Assembly (NCBI GenBank): GCA_948099385.1
Contig: CANUEZ040000196.1
Location: forward strand, 479,001 to 543,000
Length of the DNA stretch: 64,000 nucleotides
Reading direction: 5' to 3'
Origin: Fasciola hepatica
Lineage: Eukaryota > Platyhelminthes > Trematoda > Plagiorchiida > Fasciolidae
Part shown: one piece after another, positions 40,457 through 52,564 of the stretch
Numbering within the stretch: the stretch's first letter is position 1
How the letters are laid out: each line of letters starts with the position of its first letter
Position numbers and translations under genes: made by a program
The notes under the pieces: model-generated
The model's input: the letters and a program-made list of their open reading frames with translations, nothing else
Database searches by the model: none
What the model was told of the DNA's origin: nothing

Positions 40457-40539
40457 ATGCATTGTTCTAAATCTTAAATACAAGATGACGCAAGCTTCCC
40501 AAAGTGGCAGTACGTTTGGATTGTAAGACAGAGCGTCGC
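40457..40539 (+). repeat. Diverged tail variant, unit 94
   Basis: AATGCATTGTTCTAAATC, TTAAATACAAGATGACGCAA, AAAGTGGCAGTACGTTTGG and GACAGAGCGTCGCGC. A second sub-branch of the tail family, shared only with unit 96. Confidence 0.85.
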
Positions 40540-41324
40540 GCACACCGATCGACCCTTATGATGGATGACTTCTCTGTAGGGGCCTAAGTACAACCAACGC
40601 ATTCCCAGATGAACAACCTACACAGCTTCCTTACTATGCATGCAATTGATTAGTAGTACGAGATTAGATTACATCAGATTAGATTAGATTTGTATAATAT
40701 GATTGATCATACAGCTTGAACGCTCAACTGAGCATTGAAATCCATGGAAGCACTGTACAGCTGTTTCATCCTCTAAGGGACTCGACTCATCAGCAGTGCA
40801 CATCGACCGACAAACACACGGGCACTCCAACAACCGGTGAACCATTGTGAATCGAACAACTTAACAACACAAGGCTATCCGGGATGGCTCTGAACGCATT
40901 GTTCAACATCTACACTACATGATATAGCACCCCTCCCAAACTCGCTTCAAATTTGAATGGTAAGAACCAGCTACGCGCACACCGATCGACTCCTATGATG
41001 GATGACTTCTCAGTAGGGGCCTCAGTACAACCGACGCATTCCCAATTGAACAACCTACACAGCTTCCTTACTATACATGCAATTGATTAGTAGTACGAGA
41101 TGAGTTCAGATTAGTCTAGATTAGTATAATATGATTGATCATGCAGCTTGAACGCTCAACTGAGCATTGAAATCCATGGAAGCACTGTACAGCTGTTTCA
41201 TTCTCTAAGGGACTCGACTCATCAGCAGTGCACATCGACCGAGCCCCCACGGGCACTCCAACAACCGGTGAACCATTGTGAATCGAACAACTTAACAAAA
41301 CAAGGCTATCCGGGATGGCTCTCA

Positions 41325-41407
41325 ATGCATTGTTCTAAATCTTAAATACAAGATGACGCAAGCTTCCCAAAGTGGCAGTACGTTTGGATGGTAAGACAGA
41401 GCGTCGC
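41325..41407 (+). repeat. Diverged tail variant, unit 96
   Basis: Matches the unit 94 tail with one visible change (GTTTGGATGG against GTTTGGATTG). It belongs to a copied segment, about 40,140-40,573 against 41,008-41,441, that also contains CAGTAGGGGCCTCAG, CAACCGACGC, CCCAATTGAAC and GATTAGTCTAGATTAG. Confidence 0.87.
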
Positions 41408-43098
41408 GCACACCGATCGACCCTTATGATGGATGACTTCTCAGTAGGGGCCTAAGTACAACCAACGCATTCCCAAATGAACAAACTTCACAGGTTCCTT
41501 ACTATGCATGCAATTGATTAGTAGTACGAGATGAGTTCAGATTAGATTTGTACAACATGATTGATCATGCAGCTTGAACGCTCAACTGAGCATTGAAATC
41601 CATGGAAGCACTGTACAGCTGTTCCATCCTCTAAAAGACTCGACTCATCAGCATTGCACATCGACCGAGCCCCCACGGGCACTCCAACAACCGGTGAACC
41701 ATTGTGAATCGAACAACTTAACAAAACAAGGCTATCCGGGATGGCTCTCAACGCTTTGTTCAACATCTACACTACATCATATAGCACCCTTCCCAAACTC
41801 GCTCTAAATTTGAATGGTAAGTAACAGCTTCGCGCACACCGATCGACTCCTATGATGGATGACTTCTCAGTAGGGGCCTCAGTACAACCAACGCATTCCC
41901 AAATGAACAACCTACACAGCTTCCTTACTATGCATGCAATTGATTAGTAGTACGAGATGAGTTCATATTAGATTTCTTTATTATGATTGATCATGCAGCT
42001 TGAACGCTCAACTGAGCATTGAAATCCATGGAAGCACTGTACAGCTGTTTCATCCTCTAAGGGACTCGACTCATCAGCATTGCATAACGACCGAGCCCCC
42101 ACGGGCACTCCAACAACCGGTGAACCATTGGGAATCGAACAACCTTACAACACAAGGCTATCCGGGATGGCTCTCAACGCTTTGTTCAACATCTACACTA
42201 CATGATATAGCACCCTTCCCAAACTCGCTTCAAATTTGAATGGTAAGAACCAGCTTCGCGCACACCGATCGACTCCTATGATGGATGACTTCTCTGTAGG
42301 GGCCTAAGTACAACCAACGCATTCCCAAATGAACAACCTACACAGCTTCCTTACTATGCATGCAATTGATTAGTAGTACGAGATTAGATCAGATTAGATT
42401 AGATTTGTATAATATGATTGATCATGCAGCTTGAACGCTCAACTGAGCATTGAAATCCATGGAAGCACTGTACAGCTGTTTCATCCTCTAAGGGACTCGA
42501 CTCATCAGCAGTGCACATCGACCGACAAACACACGGGCACTCCAACAACCGGTGAACCATTGTGAATCGAACAACCTAACAACACAAGGCTATCCGGGAT
42601 GGCTCTCAACGCTTTGTTCAACATCTACACTACATGATATAGCACCCTTCCCAAACTCGCTCTAAATTTGAATGGTAAGAACCAGCTTCGCGCACACCGA
42701 TCCACTCCTATGATGGATGACGTCTCTGTAGGGGCCTAAGTACAACCAACGCTTTCTCTAATGAACAACCTACACAGCTTCCTTACTATGCATGCAATTG
42801 ATTAGTAGTACGAGATTAGATCAGATTAGATTAGATTTGTATAATATGATTGATCATGCAGCTTGAACGCTCAACTGAGCATTGAAATCCATGGAAGCAC
42901 TGTACAGCTGTTTCATCCTCTAAGGGACTCGACTCATCAGCAGTGCACATCGACCGAGCCCCCACGGGCACTCCAACAACCGGTGAACCATTGTGAATCG
43001 AACAACTTAACAACACAAGGCTATCCGGGATGGCTATCAACGCTTTGTTCAACATCTACACTACATGATATAGCACCCTTCCCAAACTCGCTTGAAAT
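41384..43098 (+). repeat. Monomers 97-100
   Basis: Units start at 41384 A, 41810 A, 42236 B and 42668 A. Unit 97 is the leftmost with TACAACATGATT in place of TATAATATGATT. Units 97 and 98 share CAGCATTGCA in the core. Unit 98 has GATTTCTTTATTATG in place of the TATAATAT stretch and CCATTGGGAATC, which stops the minus-strand frame. Unit 100 has GACGTCTCTG and CTTTCTCTAATG in its head. Confidence 0.9.
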
Positions 43099-46000
43099 TT
43101 GAATGGTAAGAACCAGCTTCGCGCACACCGATCCACTCCTATGATGGATGACTTCTCTGTAGGGGCCTAAGTACAACCAACGCATTCCCAAATGAACAAC
43201 CTACACAGCTTCCTTACTATGCATGCAATTGATTAGTAGTACGAGATTAGATCAGATTAGATTAGATTTGTATAATATGATTGATCATGCAGCTTGAACG
43301 CTCAACTGAGCATTGAAATCCATGGAAGCACTGTACAGCTGTTTCATCCTCTAAGGGACTCGACTCATCAACAGTGCACATCGACCGAGCCCCCACGGGC
43401 ACTCCAACAACCGGTGAACCATTGTGAATCGAACAACTTAACAACACAAGGCTATCCGGGATGGCTATCAACGCTTTGTTCAACATCTACACTACATGAT
43501 ATAGCAATCTTCCCAATGTCGCTTCAAATTTGAATGGTAAGAACCAGCTTCGCGCACACCGATCGACTCCTATGATGGATGACTTCGCTGTAGGGGCCTA
43601 AGTACAACCAACGCATTCCCAAATGAACAACCTACACGGCTTCCTTACAATGCATGCAATTGATTAGTAGTACGAGATTAGATCAGATTAGATTAGATTT
43701 GTATAATATGATTGATCATGCAGCTTGAACGCTCAACTGAGCATTGAAATCCATGGAAGCACTGTACAGCTGTTTCATCCTCTAAGGGACTCGACTCATC
43801 AGCAGTGCACATCGACCGAGCCCCCACGGGCACTCCAACAACCGGTGAACCATTGTGAATCGAACAACTTAACAACACAAGGCTATCCGGGATGGCTATC
43901 AACGCTTTGTTCAACATCTACACTACATGATATAGCACCCTTCCCAAACTCGCTTCAAATTTGAATGGTAAGAACCAGCTTCGCGCACACCGATCCACTC
44001 CTATGATGGATGACTTCTCTGTAGGGGCCTAAGTACAACCAACGCATTCCCAAATGAACAACCTACACAGCTTCCTTACTTTGCATGCAATTGATTAGTA
44101 TTACGAGATTAGATCAGATTAGATTAGATTTGTATAATATGATTGATCATGCAGCTTGAACGCTCAACTGAGCATTGAAATCCATGGAAGCACTGTACAG
44201 CTGTTTCATCCTCTAAGGGACTCGACTCATCAGCAGTGCACATCGACCGACAAACACACGGGCACTCCAACAACCGGTGAACCATTGTGAATCGAACAAC
44301 TTAACAAAACAAGGCTATCCGGGATGGCTATCAACGCATTGTTCAACATCTACACTACATGATATAGCACCCTTCCCAAACTCGCTTCAAATTTGAATGG
44401 TAAGAACCAGCTTCGCGCACACCGATCGACTCCTATGATGGATGAATTCTCTGTAGGGGCCTAAGTACAACCAACGCATTCCCAAATGAACAACCTACAC
44501 AGCTTCCATATTATGCATGCAATTGATTAGTAGTACGAGATTAGATTAGATCAGATTAGATTAGATTTGTATAATATGATTGATCATGCAGCTTGAACGC
44601 TCAACTGAGCATTGAAATCCATGGAAGCACTGTACAGCTGTTTCATCCTCTAAGGGACTCGACTCATCAGCAGTGCACATCGACCGACAAACACACGGGC
44701 ACTCCAACAACCGGTGAACCATTGTGAATCGAACAACTTAACAACATAAGGCTATCCGGCATGGCTATCAACGCTTTGTTCAACATCTACACTACATGAT
44801 ATAGCAATCTTCCCAATGTCGCTTCAAATTTAAATGGTCAGAACCAGCTTCGCGCACACCGATCGACTCCTATGATGGATGACTTCTCTGAAGGGGCCTA
44901 AGTACAACCAACGCATTCCCAATTGAACAACCTACACGGCTTCCTTACTATGCATGCAATTGATTAGTAGTACGAGATTAGATCAGATTAGATTAGATTT
45001 GTATAATATGATTGATCATGCAGCTTGAACGCTCAACTGAGCATTGAAATCCATGGAAGCACTGTACAGCTGTTTCATCCTCTAAGGGACTCGACTCATC
45101 AGCAGTGCACATCGACCGACAAACACACGGGCACTCCAACAACCGGTGAACCATTGTGAATCGAACAACTTAACAACACAAGGCTATCCGGGATGGCTAT
45201 CAACGCTTTGTTCAACATCTACACTACATGATATAGCACCCTTCCCAAACTCGCTTCAAATTTGAATGGTAAGAACCAGCTTCGCGCACACCGATCCACT
45301 CCTATGATGGATGACTTCTCTGTAGGGGCCTAAGTACAACCAACGCATTCCCAAATGAACAACCTACACAGCTTCCTTACTTTGCATGCAATTGATTAGT
45401 ATTACGAGATTAGATCAGATTAGATGAGATTTGTATAATATGATTGATCATGCAGCTTGAACGCTCAACTGAGCATTGAAATCCATGGAAGCACTGTACA
45501 GCTGTTTCATCCTCTAAGGGACTCGACTCATCAGCAGTGCACATCGACCGACAAACACACGGGCACTCCAACAACCGGTGAACCATTGTGAATCGAGCAA
45601 CTTAACAAAACAAGGCTATCCGGGATGGCTATCAACGCTTTGTTCAACATCTACACTACATGATATAGCACCCTTCCCAAACTCGCTTCAAATTTGAATG
45701 GTAAGAACCAGCTTCGCGCACACCGATCCACTCCTATGATGGATGACTTCTCTGTAGGGGCCTAAGTACAACCAACGCATTCCCAAATGAACAACCTACA
45801 CAGCTTCCTTACTATGCATGCAATTGATTAGTAGTACGAGATTAGATTAGATCAGATTAGATTAGATTTGTATAATATGATTGATCATGCAGCTTGAACG
45901 CTCAACTGAGCATTGAAATCCATGGAAGCACTGTACAGCTGTTTCATCCTCTAAGGGACTCGACTCATCAGCAGTGCACATCGACCGACAAACACACGGG

Positions 46001-46130
46001 CACTCCAACAACCGGTGAACCATTGTGAATCGAACAACTTAACAACACAAGGCTATCCGGGATGGCTCTCAACGCTTTGTTCAACATCTACACTACATGA
46101 TATAGCACCCTTCCCAAACTCGTTTCCAAT
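43099..46130 (+). repeat. Monomers 101-107, with a three-monomer duplication and a run of five B units
   Basis: Units start at 43099 A, 43530 A, 43961 B, 44393 B, 44830 B, 45262 B and 45694 B. GCAATCTTCCCAATGTCGC occurs at about 43,504 and 44,805, CACGGCTTCC at about 43,635 and 44,936, and CTTACTTTGCATGC at about 44,076 and 45,377, all at an offset of 1,300-1,301 (three monomers). Unit 102 is A while its counterpart 105 is B. Unit 105 begins with TTAAATGGTCAG. Confidence 0.87.
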
Positions 46131-47429
46131 TTGAATGGTAAGAACCAGCTTTGCGCACACCGAACGACTCCTATGATGGATGACTTCTGTGTAGGGGCCT
46201 CAGTACATCCAACGCATTCCCAAATGAACAACCTACACAGCTTCCTTACTATGCATGCAATTGATTAGTAGTACGAGATTAGATCAGATTAGATTAGATT
46301 TGTATAATATGATTGATCATGCAGCTTGAACGCTCAACTGAGCATTGAAATCCATGGAAGCACTGTACAGCTGTTTCATCCTCTAAGGGACTCGACTCAT
46401 CAGCAGTGCACATCGACCGAGCCCCCACGGGCACTCCAACAACCGGTGAACCATTGTGAATCGAACAACTTAACAAAACAAGGCTATCCGGGATGGCTAT
46501 CAACGCTTTGTTCAACATCTACACTACATGATATAGCACCCTTCCCAAACTCGCTTCAAATTTGAATGGTAAGAACCAGCTTCGCGAACACCAATCGACT
46601 CCTATGATGGATAACTTCTCTGTAGGGGCCCAAGTAGAACCAACGCATTCCCAAATGAACAACCTACACGGCTTCCTTACTATGCATGCAATTGATTAGT
46701 AGTACGAGATTAGATTAGATCAGATTAGATTAGATTTGTATAATATGATTGATCATGCAGCTTGAACGCTCAACTGAGCATTGAAATCCATGGAAGCACT
46801 GTACAGCTGTTTCATCCTCTAAGGGACTCGACTCATCAGCAGTGCACATCGACCGACAAACACACGGGCACTCCAACAACCGGTGAACCATTGTGAATCG
46901 AACAACTTAACAACACAAGGCTATCCGGGATGGCTCTCAACGCTTTGTTCAACATCTACACTACATGATATAGCACCCTTCCCAAACTCGCTTCAAATTT
47001 GAATGGTAAGAACCAGCTTCGCACGCAACGATCTACTCTTATGATGGATGACTTCTCTGTAGGGGCCTAAGTACAACCAACGCATTCCCAAATGAACAAC
47101 CTACACAGCTTCCTTACTATGCATGCAATTGACTCGCAATACGAGATTAGATCAGATTAGATTAGATTTGTATAATATGATTGATCATGCAGCTTGAACG
47201 CTCAACTGAGCATTGAAATCCATGGAAGCACTGTACAGCTGTTTCATCCTCTAAGGGACTCGACTCATCAGCAGTGCACATCGACCGAGCCCCCACGGGC
47301 ACTCCAACAACCGGTGAACCATTGTGAATCGAACAACTTAACAACACAAGGCTATCCGGGATGGCTCTCAACGCTTTGTTCAACATCTACACTACATGAT
47401 ATAGCACCCTTCCCAAACTCGCTCTAAAT
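46131..47429 (+). repeat. Monomers 108-110
   Basis: Units start at 46131 A, 46562 B and 46999 A. Unit 109 has a rare head (CGAACACCAATCGACTCC, GGCCCAAGTAGAACC) that returns at 52,588. Unit 110 has CGCACGCAACGATCTACTC and, uniquely, CAATTGACTCGCAATACGAG next to the pentamer box. Confidence 0.9.
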
Positions 47430-50400
47430 TTGAATGGTAAGAACCAGCTTCGCGAACACCGATCGACTCCTTTGATGGATGAATTCTCTGTAGGGGCCTA
47501 AGTACAACCAACGCATTCCCAAATGAACAACCTACACAGCTTCCTTACTATGCATGCAATTGATTAGTAGTACGAGATTAGATCAGATTAGATTTGTACA
47601 ACATGATTGATCATGCAGCTTGAACGCTCAACTGAGCATTGAAATCCATGGAAGCACTGTACAGCTGTTTCATCCTCTAAGGGACTCGACTCATCAGCAG
47701 TGCACATCGACCGAGCCCCCACGGGCACTCCAACAACCGGTGAACCATTGTGAATCGAACAACTTAACAAAACAAGGCTATCCGAGATGGCTCTCAACGC
47801 TTTGTTCAACATCTACACTACATGATATAGCACCCTTTCCAAACTCGCTTCAAATTTGAATCGTAAGAACCAGCTTCGCGCACACCGATCCACTCCTATG
47901 ATGGATGACTTCTCTGTAGGGGCCTGAGTACAACCAACGCATTCTCAAATGAACAACCTACACAGCTTCCTTACTATGCATGCAATTGATTAGTAGTACG
48001 AGATGAGTTCAGATTAGATTTGTATAATATGATTGATCATGCAGCTTGAACGCTCAACTGAGCATTGAAATCCATGGAAGCACTGTACAGCTGTTTCATC
48101 CTCTAAGGGACTCGACTCATCAGCAGTGCACATCGACCGAGCCCCCACGGGCACTCCAACAACCGGTGAACCATTGTGAATCGAACAACTTAACAACACA
48201 AGGCTATCCGGGATGGCTCTCAACGCTTTGTTCAACATCTACACTACATGATATAGCACCCTTCCCAAACTCGCTCTAAATTTGAATGGTAAGAACCAGC
48301 TTCGCGCACACCGATCGACTCCTTTGATGGATGACTTCTCTGTAGGGGCCTAAGTACAACCAACGCATTCCCAAATGAACAACCTACACAGCTTCCTTAC
48401 TATGCATGCAATTGATTAGTAGTACGAGATTAGATAAGATTAGATTTGTACAACATGATTGATCATGCAGCTTGAACGCTCAACTGAGCATTGAAATCCA
48501 TGGAAGCACTGTACAGCTGTTTCATCCTCTAAGGGACTCGACTCATCAGCAGTGCACATCGACCGACAAACACACGGGCACTCCAACAACCGGTGAACCA
48601 TTGTGAATCGAACAACTTAACAACACAAGGCTATCCGGGATGGCTCTCAACGCTTTGTTCAACATCTACACTACATGATATAGCACCCTTCCCAAACTCG
48701 CTCTAAATTGGAATGGTAAGAACCAGCTTCGCGAACACCGATCGACTCCTTTGATGGATGACTTCTCTGTAGGGGCCTAAGTACAACCAACGCATTCCCA
48801 AATGAACAACCTACACAGCTTCCTTACTATGCATGCAATTGATTAGTAGTACGAGATAAGAACAGATTAGATTTGTACAACATGATTGATCATGCAGCTT
48901 GAACGCTCAACTGAGCATTGAAATCCATGGAAGCACTGTACAGCTGTTTCATCCTCTAAGGGACTCGACTCATCAGCAGTGCACATCGACCGAGCCCCCA
49001 CGGGCACTCCAACAACCGGTGAACCATTGTGAATCGAACAACTTAACAAAACAAGGCTATCCGAGATGGCTCTCAACGCTTTGTTCAACATCTACACTAC
49101 ATGATATAGCACCCTTTCCAAACTCGCTTCAAATTTGAATCGTAAGAACCAGCTTCGCGCACAACGATCCACTCCTATGATGGATGACTTCTCTGTAGGG
49201 GCCTGAGTACAACCAACGCATTCTCAAATGAACAACCTACACAGCTTCCTTACTATGCATGCAATTGATTAGTATTACGAGATTAGATCAGATCAGATTT
49301 GTATAATATGATTGATCATGCAGCTTGAACGCTCAACTGAGCATTGAAATCCATGGAAGCACTGTACAGCTGTTTCATCTTCTAAGGGACTCGACTCATC
49401 AGCAGTGCACATCGACCGACAAACACACGGGCACTCCAACAACCGGTGAACCATTGTGAATCGAACAACTTAACAACACAAGGCTATCCGGAATGGCTCT
49501 CAACGCTTTGTTCAACATCTACACTACATGATATAGCACCCTTCCCAAACTCGCTTCAAATTTGAATGGTTAGAACCAGCTTCGCGCACACCGATCCACT
49601 CCTATGATGGATGACTTCTCTGTAGGGTCCTGAGTACAACCGACGCATTCCCAAATGAACAACCTACACAGCTTCCTTACTATGCATGCAATTGATTAGT
49701 AGTACGAGATTAGATCAGATCAGATTTGTATAATATGATTGATCATGCAGCTTGAACGCTCAACTGAGCATTGAAATCCATGGAAGCACTGTACAGCTGT
49801 TTCATCTTCTAAGGGACTCGACTCATCAGCAGTGCACATCGACCGACAAACACACGGGCACTCCAACAACCGGTGAACCATTGTGAATCGAACAACTTAA
49901 CAACACAAGGCTATCCGGGATGGCTCTGAACGCATTGTTCAACATCTACACTACATGATATAGCACCCTTCCCAAACTCGCTCTAAATTTGAATGGTAAG
50001 AACCAGCTTCGCGAACACCGATCGACTCCTTTGATGGATGAATTCTCTGTAGGGGCCTAAGTACAACCAACGCATTCCCAAATGAACAACCTACACAGCT
50101 TCCTTACTATGCATGCAATTGATTAGTAGTACGAGATTAGATCAGATTAGATTTGTACAACATGATTGATCATGCAGCTTGAACGCTCAACTGAGCATTG
50201 AAATCCATGGAAGCACTGTACAGCTGTTTCATCCTCTAAGGGACTCGACTCATCAGCAGTGCACATCGACCGACAAACACACGGGCACTCCAACAACCGG
50301 TGAACCATTGTGAATCGAACAACTTAACAACACAAGGCTATCCGGGATGGCTCTCAACGCTTTGTTCAACATCTACACTACATGATATAGCACCCTTCCC

Positions 50401-50840
50401 AAACTCGCTCTAAATTGGAATGGTAAGAACCAGCTTCGCGAACACCGATCGACTCCTATGATGGATGACTTCTCTGTAGGGGCCTAAGTACAACCAACGC
50501 ATTCCCAAATGAACAACCTACACAGCTTCCTTACTATGCATGCAATTGATTAGTAGTACGAGATAAGAACAGATTAGATTTGTACAACATGATTGATCAT
50601 GCAGCTTGAACGCTCAACTGAGCATTGAAATCCATGGAAGCACTGTACAGCTGTTTCATCCTCTAAGGGACTCGACTCATCAGCAGTGCACATCGACCGA
50701 CAAACACGGGCACTCCAACAACCGGTGAACCATTGTGAATGGAACAACTTAACAACACAAGGCTATCCGAGATGGCTCTCAACGCTTTGTTCAACATCTA
50801 CACTACATGATATAGCACCCTTCCCAAACTCGCTTCAAAT
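47430..50840 (+). repeat. Monomers 111-118: TACAAC-rich segment, three-monomer duplication and B run
   Basis: Units start at 47430 A, 47856 A, 48282 B, 48709 A, 49135 B, 49562 B, 49989 B and 50416 B. Units 111 and 114 correspond at an offset of 1,279, sharing AACAAAACAAGGC, GAGATGGCTC and the rare TTTGAATCGTAAG that opens the next unit. TACAACATG occurs in units 111, 113, 114, 117 and 118. All units here have short pentamer boxes (425-427 bp). Unit 118 has a shortened B block, GACAAACACGGGC, two bases less than usual. Confidence 0.88.
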
Positions 50841-52564
50841 TTGAATCGTAAGAATCAGCTTTGCCCACACCGATAGACTCCTTTGATGGATGACTTCTCT
50901 GTAGGGGCCTAAGTACAACCAACGCATTCTCAAATGAACAACCTACACAGCTTCCTTACTATGCATGCAATTGATTAGTAGTACGAAATAAGAACAGATT
51001 AGATTTGTACAACATGATTGATCATGCAGCTTGAACGCTCAACTGAGCATTGAAATCCATGGAAGCACTGTACAGCTGTTTCATCCTCTAAGGGACTCGA
51101 CTCATCAGCAGTGCACATCGACCGAGCCCCCACGGGCACTCCAACAACCGGTGAACCATTGTGAATCGAACAACTTAACAAAACAAGGCTATCCGGGATG
51201 GCTCTCAACGCTTTGTTCAACATCTACACTACATGATATAGCACCCTTCCCAAACTCGCTTCCAATTTGAATGGTAAAAACCAGCTTCGCGCACACCGAT
51301 CCACTCCTATGATGGATGACTTCTCTGTAGGGGCCTCAGTACAACCAACGCATTCCCAAATGAACAACCTACACAGCTTCCTTACTATGCATGCAATTGA
51401 TTAGTATTACGAGATTAGATCAGATTAGATTAGATTTGTATAATATGATTGATCATGCAACTTGAACGCTCAACTGAGCATTGAAATCCATGGAAGCACT
51501 GTACAGCTGTTTCATCCTCTAAGGGACTCGACTCATCAGCAGTGCACATCGACCGAGCCCCCATGGGCACTCCAACAACCGGTGAACCATTGTGAATCGA
51601 ACAACTTAACAACACAAGGCTATCCGGGATGGCTATCAACGCTTTGTTCAACATCTACACTACATGATATAGCACCCTTCCCAAACTGGCTTCCAATTTG
51701 AATGGTAAGAACCAGCTTCGCGCACACCGATCCACTCCTATGATGGATGACTTCTGTGTAGGGGCCTAAGTACAACCAACGCATTCCCAAATGAACAACC
51801 TACACAGCTTCCTTACTATGCATGCAATTGATTAGTAGTACGAGATTAGATTAGATCAGATTAGATTAGATTTGTATAATATGATTGATCATGCAGCTTG
51901 AACGCTCAACTGAGCATTGAAATCCATGGAAGCACTGTACAGCTGTTTCATCCTCTAAGGGACTCGACTCATCAGCAGTGCACATCGACCGAGCCCCCAC
52001 GGGCACTCCAACAACCGGTGAACCATTGTGAATCGAACAACTCAACAACACAAAGCTATCCGGGATGGCTATCAACGCTTTGTTCAACATCTACACTACA
52101 TGATATAGCACCCTTCCCAAACTGGCTTCCAATTTGAATGGTAAGAACCAGCTTCGCGCACACCGTTCGACTCCTATGATGGATGACTTCTCTGAAGGGG
52201 CCTAAGTACAACCAACGCATTCCCAAATGAACAACCTACACAGCTTCCTTACTATGCATGCAATTGATTAGTAGTACGAGATTAGATCAGATTAGATGAG
52301 ATTTGTATAATATGATTGATCATGCAGCTTGAACGCTCAACTGAGCATTGAAATCCATGGAAGCACTGTACAGCTGTTTCATCGTCTAAGGGACTCGACT
52401 CATCAGCAGTGCACATCGACCGAGCCCCCACGGGCACTCCAACAACCGGTGAACCATTGTGAATCGAACAACTTAACAACACAAGACTATCCGGGATGGC
52501 TATCAACGCTTTGTTCAACATCTACACTACATCATATAGCACCCTTCCCAAACTCGCTTCAAAT
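50841..52564 (+). repeat. Monomers 119-122: A-type run
   Basis: Units start at 50841, 51267, 51698 and 52134. Unit 119 starts with TTTGAATCGTAAGAATC and has CAGCTTTGCCCACACCGATAG and GTACGAAATAAG. GAGCCCCCATGGGC in unit 120 creates an extra CCATGG. Unit 122 has CATCGTCTAAGG in the core and GATGAGATTTG in the box. Confidence 0.9.

Larger units (their letters stand above)
37935..41383 (+). repeat. Monomers 89-96: segment with five diverged monomer tails
   Basis: Units start at 37935, 38361, 38792, 39218, 39654, 40085 (all A), 40516 (B) and 40953 (A). Units 89, 90, 91, 94 and 96 have tails that differ from the array consensus at roughly a quarter of positions, while the rest of each unit is ordinary. 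Units 92, 93 and 95 in between have normal tails. Units 94 and 96 are near-identical copies at an offset of 868. This is the most unusual stretch of the window. Confidence 0.9.
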
